A DNA stretch of 64,000 nt, taken from NCBI RefSeq assembly GCF_043290135.1, contig NC_134710.1:321552017-321616016 (forward strand), written 5' to 3'. This DNA is from Rhipicephalus microplus (Eukaryota > Arthropoda > Arachnida > Ixodida > Ixodidae). Position 1 is the first letter of the stretch, and each line of letters begins with the position of its first letter. Shown piece after piece: positions 21,653 to 33,564 of the stretch. The notes beneath the pieces were generated by a model. It was given only the letters and a program-made list of their open reading frames with translations. It made no database searches and had not been told where the DNA came from. The translations under genes and the position numbers were made by a program.

Positions 21653-22431
21653 GAAGAGGCGACGGCGGCTGCAAAAAGATCCCGAAGTGATGGCCTGCCT
21701 ACGCCAACGACGACTTGCACGTAGATCCATGATAGGTGCGTACGCTTGGTTTCAGCGTGAGGTTCTCTCTCTGGAGTTTAGACATTCATGTCATGTTTGG
21801 TGGTCTTTACTTTATACCGAACCTATCTGTGCTGAGAATCAATGTACGAACAGCCTAGCATCATGTAGCTAAAGCCTAGCAACAGGCTAGAAACAAACTA
21901 GAAACAACCATGATCTCCTAGCTAAGGCCTAAAACAACCTAGAAGCAACTAGATTAGTCATTAAAATTGCTCAGTTTCGTCGTGTCGAGCTTTGCGCCTC
22001 TTAGTGCAAGCTTCACCATTCTTTTTATTTCATTGCCTTTCAGGATGATCACATTGCAGTGGCTGCGAGTGAAATCCCACTGGTCAACCTCTGCTTTGCA
22101 GGGAAGGGCCGTAGATTCTCAACTACCACGGAACAGTGACTCACCATTATGTACTTGATGCAGCCCGAGAAATTGGACAGTCAGGCTGCTTATCTGCCGC
22201 TGTAACAGGGTGGTCATAGCTTGTTTTCACATGTCATAAGTTAAGTAACTCGCAATTTTAATTTTGTGGCAGAGCTGGATCATGTACATTAATTTACCTG
22301 TACTACGAAGGGCTCCGTATAATGCACTCCATGAGAAGTATTAGGAATAGAAGTGTCAATCTAAAATACCCGCAGACGAAAAGAAAACTGCAGAGTGTGG
22401 GTAACACTTGGCTAGCTGCCAATTTAATAAT
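21653..22431. other. No gene; short degenerate CTAG-AACAA repeat and one exon-like stretch
   Basis: 21850-21955 contains a run of loosely repeated cctagaaacaa/cctagcaac words. At 22019-22043 a strong polypyrimidine tract ends in CAG and is followed by an open stretch of about 31 codons (DDHIAVAASEIPLVNLC...). This is an unproven candidate exon, listed under findings. Confidence 0.3.
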
Positions 22432-22600
22432 GACAATAAAACTTTATTTCAAGGAAAGTAAAAGTGGTTGATGGAATCTTTGTAGATGAGACACACTTCT
22501 CTAGCTGCGCTGGCGTTAGCCGCATTTCGCGGACCTGATTCAAGAGGGCCAGTTGCACTCCCGGGTCTGAACTATAGTAAACTGCGCCGTCTGCTGCTCC
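22432..22600 (-). pseudogene. LINE 3'-end remnant
   Basis: The minus strand reads DPGVQLALLNQVREM, then RLTPAQLEKC, followed by a stop and an AATAAAG signal. The pattern (N/D)PxxQLxxxxxxR near the stop is typical of the very C-terminus of a LINE ORF2 family common in ticks. Assignment rests on memory of that pattern and is tentative. Confidence 0.35.
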
Positions 22601-25600
22601 GTACCAGGATGATACATCTGCCTAGATAATAGCCTAGGTCACAGGGCTCTTACACGCAACGTCACGAGACACGAGAAAACCCAGTTTAATTATACTTTCC
22701 GAGACGATAGAGAGCTCGGATCTGCGATAAATTTATCATAATTCGTCATAAATTTTCGCACCTGCTCAGCTATGCGATGGGCCAAGTACGTTACGTTTCT
22801 TTTGTGCGTGGCCTTAAAGCAAAATGGCATGACCTGAATAGCCCAAGTACGTGCTAAACAGAAAATTGTAGTGAAAGAACGATTAAATGACTAATAAAAA
22901 CGATGAGAGATGAGCGCTACTAGCAAGAACATAAACGAGGACGAAAACGCTGAATTCTACGAGGCAGTTACACTCATAAAACGCCAAGTGAAAAAAAAAA
23001 AATACCACCCAGGACTTCTGAGCAGATGGTGAACCAGCGAAGCTGAAACGTGTTCACGGGCGGTTCCAGACGTACTAGCCCAAGCAAAAGGGCCGCTCGA
23101 GCAACTCCCACCAAAAGCGGTCGTTGGGCCCGGTGTACGCTTTCCTGCCATTACCAGGTTGACGCTGCCCTGCATGCAACTACATTGCCTCGGCTCGCCG
23201 TTGTCACTTGCTTTCGGCTCGAAAGGCTGCGGGATCCTTGGCGCACAGTTGCTGCCTGCGTTTCGCCTCCTGAGCCTGTTCTTAGGCCTGAACTTCTGCA
23301 CCAGTCCGGTGAAGATGAATTTTCTTACGGATCTGCTGTTTGCACTGTTCTTATAAGGTTAAGGTTAAGAATGTTGTAGGTAGCTGGCGGATCTAGCCCT
23401 GCATTGTTCTGAGAAAGTTGGAATGTTCTTAGAAAGTTATGTGCTTTTCAAGCGTTTGTGCAATACGTTCTTTCCCCATGTGGATGTTGTTAGTCAAAAC
23501 TGCTGCGCACGGGCTCAATGGCGTGACTGCGAAAGGATGAATGACGTCACTTATGAATCAACAAATGACACGCGTGCTTGGGTATGACTCAGAGAATACG
23601 TCACTAACGGTGCTCCGAATGCACGCGTGCTTGGGAGTGACGTAGTGAATGACCTAGTTAATGGCACAGCCAGTGGATACCGTTATCGTTTCTCGTGCTG
23701 AACACTTTTTTTGTTTCGCTTAGCCATAAGACATATCACTGTGAAAAATCAAGTGAACTGGCTACCCATCCCGTTCCTTTCCCGTGAACAGGACATTGCC
23801 CACTCACTGGTGGCAACGTCTCGAATCCTCGCTTGTGAAAGGCCTCAGATATCTTAGCGTAACGATTATAAGTTGGAGTCACCCGCAAATTTAGGATCTG
23901 TAGCAGGTGAAGTACTCGTATGGTATTTTAGAATTGAGAGAACACCAAAGGAGGTTTTGGTGTCGTAGAGCGGAACAAATAGAGAGTAAAAGGGATGATT
24001 AGAAGAAAGCGAATGATTTGTGAGAAACTGGTCAGAACAGAAAAAATATTTGCATGAGAGGGACAAGCAAAGGAAGTCATGAGTACCCACTTTCTCACAG
24101 CTCCGCCAGTGTAAGGAGGGCAAACGACCAACGCTAGGAGATCATTCCGCCAACGAAGCGGCAGCGCTGTCACATCGCAAAAGTATGTGCGTCAAAAATG
24201 ACGCCACAGCGCAAAGATCTTGTTGCCTACTTCGCAGGGTCTTGCCGCGAACGCTTCAATGTATGCGAGCCTTTTGTCAGAACACAGCAAACCATGGTGA
24301 CTTGGGGAGAGGATGAAGTGTTGTGGTAAATATATCTGGATCACATGAACGCGCGAATGCTAGATGTCGTTGCCATCGTGAAAAACATATCAGGGACCCA
24401 CAGGGACGTGCGTTTCTACTGGTTACAAGCTCAAATATCAGCAAAACACGATGGGCATCTTAACGAGTTCATTTTCAGTTCTCCTTACCAATGAGCTTGT
24501 TTCGCACCTAGTGAGACGCTTCCTCGCAGAAATGCGAACTCCGCTACACTTTTTCTCTTCATTTGTCTCTCAATTTTTTCTTCCTACATGTTGGATAGTT
24601 ACTGTACTGAATGCAACCTTTTTTTCCTTATAACCTCACCATATGTCGCTCCAGTAATACCACAGCACAAATAATTCTTCTCGGCAGTATTTTTTGGCTG
24701 TCATCACTATTGAGCGATATAAAACTATGGGATGTAGCAGAAATCACTAATTATGATTTTTAGCCTACACAGACGGATAAAAGACGAGAGACTGCTGCAG
24801 CTGTGACCATACAGATGCAATAAATGCTCTGGCAGTTCGAAGAGCTTTATGTTCCTCGAACATATGAACTTGTTGTCGTATAGTTCGGTGTTAGTAAAGT
24901 TTCGTTCGAAGGAATGTTTGCGCTAAGAAAGAGGAAACAGTCAAGTAAACTTGAACAAATCACATGATCACCTGCATTATTCGATGAATATCCTCATAAA
25001 AAATGCACTAGGGAAAATGATCAGAATCCATGGCTGCCATACACCGTCCGTTATAATAATAGCAATGCCCTTGAAGTGTACTTTAATACTTCTGGATTTT
25101 TTTTCATCAACTCTAGAAGTGTTTCTGCAGATACCACGATGTATCCAGGTGGCTCTTGTCTTTCACGCTCGCCCACTTTCCTTCTTTTTCTACCTTTCAC
25201 TTTCTAGAGAGCGGCCATTTTTTGTGCTCAAACTAGCAGGAGAATGTTTCAAGACTCTCTGTCTACTTCTTTCCTTGCTAACAAGAGCGAATAGCAAAAG
25301 AAGTAGTATTTTATCACGGAGACATTACGTGTCGCGCTGTCAAAAAAACAAGATCTCTGGCGTCGTATTTCCGGCCAACAGCCTTGAGGGATAGCGTAGG
25401 ATGGCCTGGCGACGCCGGCATCGTACAACCTACACGCACAAGCGACACGTTCACCAAGCACTGTTCTGCTTCACCACGTCCCCGGATCTAGTCTGCGTTC
25501 TTCTCTTTAATTTGTGTCACTGTGTTCTCTGTCAGACTTTTTATATTCCTCGCGTCAAATTATGAGCCCGCTGAGCACACTGTTGTTCCTCGCCCACCAT

Positions 25601-26880
25601 AGGGACCACATTCCCACGCACACTCGCATCCTGTCGGTTCGTTTCCTGTTTTCCTTTTGTTCTCAGGCCCCAGCGATGAGGCTCAAGGATCTCTCGTTAC
25701 GCGTCGCTTCATCTCGTGCAAGAGGTAGCCGGAAATGTCTTGTAGAGGCGAGATAGTTCTTTCAGGGCAAACAGCTCAGAGGGCTACCCAGAATCACGCG
25801 TGATCCCACGGGGTTGGGCTTAGTCGAAAAAGCTATGTCCTATTTATTACCCCTTGATTCAGACTCGTGTGCAGTACTGAACTCCGCGCAAGAGATGCGC
25901 CAGACTTCCCATGAAACTTGCACCTAGGCGACATTTTTTTTTCTGGGAGTGGTAGTTTAACATCATCCTTGTACCGAAAGATTGTTTTTTAGGTGCAGAC
26001 GGATGTTTTGTAGAGTCCCTATTCCACTGAAAACAGATATAAGTATTTTTGCATTCATAAAGCAGCTCACGACTGCGCTAATGAGGCTACTCCTGCTTTA
26101 CAAAGCTTATAGGCTGGCTTTGTAGTGTGATCTTCAAGCGTTTTTCGGAAGATTAAACTTCGTTTCTGCCATATTTTGCGAGGCTAAATCCACCAAACAT
26201 GTAATAAGTAAAAGTGTTTTATTAGTGTTGTTAAACTTGAGTATTGTTAACCAGGGCCACAACGCACAATTCATGTCAACACGACAGCAAACAAGCTGGT
26301 GAATCCTCAATGATGCTTTGGTAAAATAATCCGCTCAAAATACGACAACTATGGTATCAACGAACACAAATGTTTTCTTTTGGTCTCTTTGCATGGGAAA
26401 ACAATGTGCGATGTCATATTTTTGTGCATTTTCTTGTCGTTTATCTCGCAGTTTACACCTGTGAATTAAATATTCATCAACACTTGCGGGTTGATTGGTT
26501 AGAACCAAGTTGAATTAAAATTTAAACAAGCGAGTGAGTACTAATCATTCAAAGGTAAGTGGCACCGTTACGGCGTTCTTTCTCACCATATCACTCGAAA
26601 ATAATTATATGGCTGCGCACGCAGTTTTCGCGACGTTTATACTGGTACACGGCTCACTGGCTTATCCTTTCAGTGCCCTTGAAGACGGCATAGTGGTTGT
26701 ACATGTGACAGCAGCGTATATTACGCACGTTTACGACACACCTGCATTTTCGGACGCAGTGTAAACTGCAAAAAATTAACTAATTAGTATACTTTTATGC
26801 GGACAAGGCAAGTGTGAGACCCGTATGTTTGCCAGCGAAAACGATAGAAGTGAGTATCGGCAGTCTTGTGCTCACAAAGC
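22601..26880. other. Long stretch with no recognised feature
   Basis: About 4.3 kb without a coding motif, tRNA box, transposon terminus or strong tandem repeat. Open frames here (the longest is about 147 codons at 24951-25394) show no motif or codon signal and look random. Confidence 0.4.
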
Positions 26881-26945
26881 AGTGGCTCTCGGTAATGATT
26901 TATTTTGGGACGTTTCGTAGACCTCTTTCAGGGAGAGAAGAATGG
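26881..26945 (-). repeat. Short GAAACGTC-bearing remnant, possibly Penelope-like
   Basis: The minus strand reads CCCTGAAAGAGGTCTACGAA then ACGTCCCAAAATAAA. The CTGA ... CGAAACGTC order is shared with the terminal repeats of Penelope-like elements as I recall them. It is short, lacks the full hammerhead core, and has no flanking coding sequence. Confidence 0.3.
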
Positions 26946-27495
26946 CAGTAGTCATAAATTAACGCGAAGTGCAGCGTAAAATAAGTGCTTGTTGTTTATC
27001 CATGAATAATTATCGTCAAACTAAAGTACCATGTGCTAATTCAAGCTTAACAGCTTCTCCATTAAAAAAAGTCACAGCTTTGTCTCAAAGACGAAGCAAT
27101 TAACGTGATAGCAACAAACTGGAAGGTCACGCGCAGAATGGCAAGCAGATCGAAATGCGCACCGCGTTCCTCACGCACAAATGACGCACGAAACGTACTC
27201 ACAACCACAGATGAACGCGAATAGGCGTCTCAGTTATTACGTCGCTATGTCTGAAAAGCGCACCTATTTCGCAAACGGAGGCTGTGCACCGACTGCAGTG
27301 ACCTTTGTACACCCGGTAACTACAACAGAATCGTTCCGGCGAAACCCAAAGGCTAGCCAAGAAGTACAATGCTCCCCACTGCAAGATAAGGGCGCGCGAT
27401 TGACCATACGCCCCCTTATTCTCTTCGCGTGCCAAAGCACGCGTGAGAGAAAGGGGGCGTAAGAATAAGGGGGCGTGAGAATAAGGGGGCTTCCT
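26946..27495. other. No feature recognised
   Basis: A short tandem of 'gaataagggggcgt' (two to three copies) lies at 27456-27489, just before the microsatellite. Otherwise nothing is recognised. Confidence 0.35.
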
Positions 27496-27567
<72 letters not shown>

Positions 27568-28035
27568 ACTAGCCATCTATGACTTTTTGATCTCCTGGCC
27601 ATTTCAATAATGGTATCGATACCAAAATTGGTATGGCACAACATGACTGTATGACGAGCATAACTAGCTAGTCATCACATGAAAATAATGACATACATGT
27701 CATGAGTCATGACATGTCGTACATGTCATGAGCTAAATGACATCTCCAAACATGAAAATAATGACATGCTTGTCATATAAAAGATGACTACATGCTACGC
27801 TCATAGTGCGTTCGTGGTCATCTGCTAGCTTCACATACGCCAAATTTGGTATTACTTGACGTGAATGAATGGCGAAGTTATGTGACTGGTGCAAACATGA
27901 TAACCATGACATGCGTGTCATGTAAGAACATGACAACATACCACGCTCATGATGCGCTCGCGGCCGTTTCGCTAGATCTATATATAGAAAATTCGGTATC
28001 ACGCGACGTGAGCTGATGACGAAGGTAATGACATG
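27496..28035 (+). repeat. Minisatellite element copy 1 (truncated at both ends)
   Basis: A (CTAT)n array (27496-27566) is followed by the shared block (ctcctggcc-tttc, ataccaaaattggtat, acatgactg-atga). About two ~144-bp units follow, with CATGACATGCGTGTCATG-type and ACCAAATTTGGT-type palindromes. The left palindromic end and right hairpin seen in the other copies are missing. Orientation is the same as in copies 2-4. Confidence 0.75.
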
Positions 28036-28477
28036 CCATTGTTTTTTCTTTGTACTGTGTTAGTGCATATTTTACAACGTCATACCCATGATGGAACAAG
28101 TCTGTGGAGTGGTGGAAACCCAGGCATAAGACACTTTCGTGTTGTAAAAAGCCGTGAAAAAAGTTAGGGGGCGCTCTGCATCGCATTTACATGCGAAATA
28201 GTGTTATCTGCGCCAGTCTTTGTCCGCAATCTCCAATTGAAATGTTCTAAGAGCTTTTAGGCGCCAACGCAATAGCTTACCTATATCGTGAGTCTATTGC
28301 GACTATAGGTGCACTCCAGGACATCCCCTGCCTGTTGTTTCGAGTTTTTTATACCAGAAAGTGTTTTACGCCGGCATCCACCATGGCTCCGTTTACTCGT
28401 TTCCTGTTATGAATATGATATTCTCAAATATATACTAAAGAGTGCAAAAAAAAAACAAAACGAGAAGGTTCGACCAC
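28036..28477. other. No feature recognised
   Basis: Nothing coding. An A-rich segment precedes the tRNA-like module at its right end. Confidence 0.35.
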
Positions 28478-28545
28478 GGGGCATCGAACCAGCGACCTCT
28501 CAACCCGCAGCTCGTGGTGCTAATCATTAAGCCACCGAGCCTACG
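28478..28545 (-). mobile_element. tRNA-like module (SINE head), minus strand
   Basis: The minus strand reads GGTGGCTTAATGATTAGCAC (A box region), then GCTGGTTCGATGCCCC (B box) at tRNA spacing. An A-rich tract follows on the element's 3' side (lower coordinates). It does not fold into a clean tRNA with discriminator and anticodon stem that I can verify, so a tRNA-derived SINE is preferred. It is not the Ruka-like sequence. Confidence 0.5.
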
Positions 28546-29465
28546 TTTTTATTTTCTGGTTTTGGTAACCTGACATATAGAAAAATACAATTATTGTTTA
28601 AAAATACTAAATGTACAAGTAACATAACCAGATTCTTTAGTCAACCGCGATACTGCTGATGTCGTCGAGTTGAAACTTTGGCAAAGTCAGGAAGCTCTAC
28701 CCGTGGGAGCCAATCGGCTGGCTCTGGTGCAGCTTTGAGTATGAAGGGAAACCATTCTATACTTTCATGAAAATAGGCTCGTGTGGGCCGCGCATGTTCG
28801 TCGAAATGGTAGCCCGTCCTACTCAATCTACAAAAGGAATGGGGAGCAGCAATATTGCATCATAAGGCCGCCCTTCCTCATTGTGCATTTGAAGAACCGA
28901 ATTTCAAACGGGTCTAATGGAAAGTCTTTTGAATAGCTCTCTACAGCACGTCCCAAAAGTGCACCTCCTAACAACACTGTAAAAAAGACATTAATCTATA
29001 TTTTCGGGTGACTAAAATATATGCAGTGCGTTCTCCAGGGCAGAATTTTCTCTTTCCCATCGAAAACTTTTTCACTGCAATTTGGACGTGCAAACAATTG
29101 GACGTGCAATTTTTTTTAACTTTTTTAACACATGGCTGCATGGGCCTCTATATTATAAAACCTCATAGAGCCGCTCTGCGAAGACTTCGTCACACAATGC
29201 AAAGTAAAATCTTTTCTTTTGACATTTCACAAGTGCTATTTAGACAATCTTACAAAAATAAACCATGCTAGACACTATTTCTTTATAAAACGCACCAAAT
29301 CCCTCCCGCACAGCCTTCGGTAGTCACTACATATTCAGGAAGAAACCTACCTAGTCGTATTTGACACAGGCTACGTAGGAAAGAATCAGTGAAGTCTGTA
29401 AAAAATAAAAACTGGATTTAAAGCTGCCACAGAATTAGGTTGCCAAGTTCAAGCCTCCAATCTCT
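28546..29465. other. No feature recognised
   Basis: Unique-looking sequence between the tRNA-like module and the interrupted SINE. Confidence 0.35.
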
Positions 29466-29507
29466 TGATTACATGTGGCGTTGAACCTCCCAAAACAACC
29501 ATATGAT

Positions 29508-29676
29508 TGTAGGCTTATGCCACAGGAGCAAAAGAAAGACACGCCTGAACGATAACCGATGCCAGCCAGGAACGCGAGCCGTGGCTTCACGTGCCACGGC
29601 CTAGCGCCTTCTTTATTTTCTTCTGTCGCCATCGCGCGCTCTCCAGTTTGCGCGCCGCCCGAACGAGGGCGCTACA
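29508..29676 (-). repeat. 3' LTR of the gypsy element
   Basis: 169 bp, bounded by TGTAG...CTACA inverted ends. It is identical to the other LTR except for two transitions (cagga gcaaaa vs gcgaaa; tctccagttt vs tctccggttt). The last pol codons run into it. Confidence 0.95.
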
Positions 29677-32600
29677 GGGCCCCCCGTGTAGACTGGAAGT
29701 CGGAATGTGACATGCCGTTTGTGGTGTTCCAACGGAAGATCAGTCGTAGATGAGAGGCTTTTTAGGGCGGTCTCCAGGTACGCCGGCTTGAGTCGGTCCA
29801 AGCTGACTGTCTCTTCACGGCCGTTCTGAAGTAGAGTGGCAGTTTTGGGGGTGCGATGAAGGACGCGGAATGGTCCGTCGTAGGCTGGTGTCAAAGGTGG
29901 TCTGACCGCGTCGTGGCGCACGAAAACATGTGTTGCAGTGGCCAGATCAGGGTGGACGAATATGGTCTTGTGTTCGGAAGGTCTGGGTGGAGTGGGCCGG
30001 AGGTCTTGAACGCAGTCGAGGAGGCGTTGTAGGAATTTCTGTGGCTGGTCTGGTAGCTTCGTTGACGTGAATAAGTCTCCCGGAAGCCGTAGAGAAGTGC
30101 CATACACCAGCTCTGCTGTTGAGCACTGCAGGTCTGCCCGGATGACAGTTCGTAAACCTAAGAGCACCAGTGGCAAGGCATCAACCCAGGTGGCTCTATT
30201 GAGGCGGGTAGTCAAGGCGGTCTTCAGTTATCGGTGAAGGCGTTTCACCATGCCGTTGGCGCAGGGATGATAAGCCGTGGTACGGCAATGTCTGGCTCCG
30301 AGGATGCGATTAAGGCAAGTAAACAGCGAGGACTCAAACTGACGTCCACGGTCTGTTGTCACGGTGCCAGGACAGCCAAAACGGGATACCCACGTAGAAA
30401 TGAAAACGCGGGCAACTGTCTCGGCTGTGATATCTTGAATTGGAACAGCCTCTGGCCAGCGTGTGAAGCGATCGACCATGGTCAATATATAACGGTACCC
30501 CTGAGACACTGGTAGAGGGCCCACAATGTCTAGATGAACATGGTCGAAACGACGGCCGGGTGGAAGGAAAGGTTGGGGCGGCGTCTTAGTATGACGGGAG
30601 ACCTTTGTCATCTGGCAGGGCAGGCACATGCGCGTCCAAGCGCGCACATCACCGTTGATTCCGGGCCAGACATAGCGCTGGGTGAGAAGACGCTGAGTAG
30701 CCCGAATGCCAGGGTGACATATGTCGTGTAAGGAGTGGAAAACGGTGCGTCGTAATGAAGCGGGAACGAAAGGGCGGGGAAGGTCAGCTGAGACATCGCA
30801 CCACAAGCGCTCAGATGATAATGGATGAGGCACCAGGCGTAGTCGGAGAGAACGGGGGTTCTCCCGAAAAGCGGCAAGCTCTCTATCATCCTGCTGTGCC
30901 GAGGAGAATAAGGCCCAGTCGATGGTTGGCGGTGGAGAGTCAACCGCGGCTATACGAGAAAGGGCATCTGCGGCGGTGTTGTCAGCTCCTTTCACGTGGC
31001 GGATGTCAGTCGTGAACTCCGATATATAAGCCAGATGGCGGAGTTCACGGGGAACGTACTTGGATGAGTTAGTGCGGAAAACATACGCCAGTGGCTTATG
31101 GTCAGTCAGCACGTAAAATGAGCATCCTTCCAGGAAATGCCGAAAGTGCTGTATTGCAGCGTAGATGGCTAGTAGTTCCCGGCCAAAGACGCTGTAGCGG
31201 GTCTCAGCAGGAAGTAGCTTCCGAGAGTAAAACGACAAGGGTCTCCACTCGGAGTTAATGCACTGCTGTAAGACGGCTCCGACGGCCACGCTGGATGCGT
31301 CCACCATCAACCGAGTAGGGGCGTTGCTGCGTGGATGAATAAGAAGCACGGCGTTAGCGACCGCTTGCTTAGCAGCAGCAAAGGCGGCCTGGGCCTCTGA
31401 CGACCAAGGAATGGCGGAGGACGGGCCGGCGGTCGACCGAAGGAGGTCGGTGAGCGGTCGTAGCAGTTCGGCACAGTGTGGTATGAAGCGCCTGGAAAAA
31501 TTCACAAGCCCCAGGAATTGGCGTAATTGGCGCAGTGTTGTAGGCTGAGGATAATCCTGAATTGCTTTAACGTGGGACCGGAGAGGGCGTATTCCTTAGG
31601 ATGATATGTGATGGCCCAAGAACTCGAGCTCAGATGCGCCGAAAGTACACTTAGAGGCGTTCACAACGAGGCTGTACTGCTGAAGACGTTGGAACAGAGC
31701 GCGTAGATGGTGCTCATGATCTTCAGGTGTGCGGCTGGCGATGAGGACATCGTCAAGGTACGCAAACACAGTAGGAAGACCCCGTGTGACCTCAGAAATG
31801 AGCCGCTGGAAAGTTTGAGCCGAATTGCGGAGTCCAAAAGGCATCCGCACGTATTCAAACAACCCAAAGGGCGTCGTGATGGCGGTCTTAGGTATGTCGG
31901 CGGGCTCGACAGGAATCTGGTGGTACGCCTTAACAAGGTCCACTTTGCTGAAAATTGTGCAGCCGTCGAGGCGCGATGTAAAATCCTGGATGTGAGGTAG
32001 AGGATAGCTGTCGTGGACAGTCTTGGCGTTCAACGCTCAATAGTCCCCACAAGGACGCCAGTCACCAGGATCACGCTTTGGCACCAAATGCAGCGGGGAA
32101 GCCCAAGCGCTTGACGACGGGCGTATAATGCCGAGCTGCAGCATGTGGTCAAACTCCCGTTTAGCAATAGCTAGGCGGTCTCCGCACAGGCGGCGTGGTC
32201 GAGCGGCTGCCGGTGGACCCCGGGTGACGATGTGGTGTGTCACCGTATGTTTAGGCGGCTGAGTGAGGTTGCACGGTTTAGTTAACTCCGGGAAACTCGC
32301 CAAGATTTTTTCGAACGGTGAGGAAGGTATCAGCATGCGGATGGCCATTGGAGCGATGTCGGACAGGACTCCCGAGATGGAGAGACGAGTCTTACCATCT
32401 ATGAGGCGGCGCCGCCGCACGCTGACGTCCAAATCGAAGTATGAGAGGAAGTCCGAGCCGATGATCGGTTGAACCACGTCTGCGATGACGAAAACCCACC
32501 GAAAAATGCAGCGAAGGCCGAAGTCGAGGGTGAGAGATCGGAGCCCATACGTTGCTATAGACGAGGCGTTGGCAGCACGAAGCACTTGCCCCTGTGACTT

Positions 32601-32780
32601 TGAACGATCAGCCTTAGTCGGGGGCACAACGCTAATTTCCGCGCCCGTATCTATAAGGAACCTGGCGCCCGATAGCTGGTCCGTGACCATGAAAAGGCGG
32701 CTGGGACGAGAAGGGAGATCACACGCCGCCGTCAGTGATCCCGGCAGGCGTTTCCCTGCCACGAACATGGGGGTGTACAC
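29613..32780 (-). pseudogene. pol: Gypsy Pol (protease, RT, RNase H, integrase) with three in-frame stops
   Basis: A single frame carries all domains: protease FLIDTGAEISVVPP; reverse transcriptase with [20 protein letters not shown] and the catalytic YLDD at about 31750; RNase H with [11 protein letters not shown] and ADALSR; integrase with [25 protein letters not shown] and [10 protein letters not shown]; and a GPY/F-type YDGPFRVL. TGA at 32037-32039 replaces an expected Arg codon (GDY-R-ALNAK). TAA at 31596-31598 follows HHISS. TAA at 30228-30230 replaces an expected Gln after RLHR. The integrase Glu of NGxVERFHR reads Lys ([12 protein letters not shown] at 30243-30245), so the DDE triad is broken. 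The frame ends inside the 3' LTR. It overlaps gag by at least 49 nt in the -1 frame. Confidence 0.93.
29677..29687 (-). promoter_or_regulatory. Polypurine tract of the gypsy element
   Basis: ACGGGGGGCCC lies directly before the 3' LTR on the minus strand, in the place of the plus-strand DNA primer. The tract is short, so this is tentative. Confidence 0.5.
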
Positions 32781-33541
32781 TTCGTGGCTCGGTGTCGGAA
32801 ACGCCGATGGTACCAGCAGAGGGGTGGAGGGCTGGGACTCCGAGCATCTCGTGTGCGTGGAAGAGCTCGACGACCGGAACGAGGCGAACGAGTCTCCTGC
32901 AGGGGGCTCCGGAGTGCGGCAATGGAGGCGGCGAGTTCGTCGATGCGGGCCTCAAGGCGCGAAATCGCTGTGTCTGCTGGTGGTAAGACAGCGTTGACAG
33001 ATGGGGAGGTCGCTTCATGAACCTGATCGGCGAGCTCCGCCAGGCGGTCGAGATTGACGTCGCCGGCCGCCACGAGGACGAGGCGGATTGGCTGAGAAAG
33101 GCGTTGGAGGAAGAGCTCGCGAAGCAACGCCGAGTGGGCAGAGACGTCGTGTTTCCCAAGAAGCTGTCGCATTCGGCGCAGTAGTTGGGAGGGGCGCCTG
33201 TCGCCAAGGTCCCCCTCTGCAAGGAGCTGCTGTTGGCGGACGCGTTCCGAAGGCATGAATCGTTCCAGCACCTTGGTTTTAAGGTGCTGATATGGCGTAG
33301 TGTCCGAGGGGTTGGAGAGGACGTCGGAGAGCTCGCTGGCAACGTCAGGAGGAAGGACGGAGGCTACGTGGTAGTAGCGTGTCGTTTCCGAGGCGATGCG
33401 GTACAGGGAGAATTGCGCCTCGACCTGATGAAACCAAACTTGCGGGTCCTGTGGCCAGAAAGATGGGAGACGCAGTTGCACGGCCGAGACGTCCTGCGGA
33501 CGTGAGGCTTGTTCGGTTGAGGGTGCATTCGAGTCACTCAT
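32732..33541 (-). CDS. gag: Gypsy Gag (269 aa), open
   Basis: Gag forms the particle that packages the element RNA. The frame is intact from an ATG at 33541, 23 nt inside the LTR, to a stop at 32732. LRLPSFWPQDPQVWFHQVEA near residues 23-42 and YYHVASVLPPDVASELSD near 56-73 are capsid landmarks of this gypsy group. A Leu/Arg-rich capsid region follows (RPSQLLRRMRQLLG). The C-terminus holds CWYHRRFRHRATKCTPPC, a CHCC-type zinc motif instead of the usual CCHC, as described for CsRn1-like elements. The pol frame begins inside the end of gag, shifted by -1, so pol would be made by -1 frameshifting. The frame is undamaged, unlike pol. Confidence 0.9.
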   Translation of the reverse strand: MSDSNAPSTEQASRPQDVSAVQLRLPSFWPQDPQVWFHQVEAQFSLYRIASETTRYYHVASVLPPDVASELSDVLSNPSDTTPYQHLKTKVLERFMPSERVRQQQLLAEGDLGDRRPSQLLRRMRQLLGKHDVSAHSALLRELFLQRLSQPIRLVLVAAGDVNLDRLAELADQVHEATSPSVNAVLPPADTAISRLEARIDELAASIAALRSPLQETRSPRSGRRALPRTRDARSPSPPPLCWYHRRFRHRATKCTPPCSWQGNACRDH

Positions 33542-33546
33542 TGTCT

Positions 33547-33562
33547 TCGTCCGAGGTCACCA
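33547..33562 (-). promoter_or_regulatory. Primer binding site, tRNA-Trp-like
   Basis: Two bases inside the 5' LTR the minus strand reads TGGTGACCTCGGACGA. Animal tRNA-Trp 3' ends predict a site starting TGGTGACCCCGACG, so the first eight bases match and the rest match with drift. Priming by tRNA-Trp is known for the CsRn1 lineage. Assignment is by comparison from memory. Confidence 0.65.
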
Positions 33563-33564
33563 CT

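Noticed and set aside
32485..32997. 170-codon plus-strand frame
   Set aside because: It is antisense to gypsy gag-pol, whose domains are clear on the minus strand.
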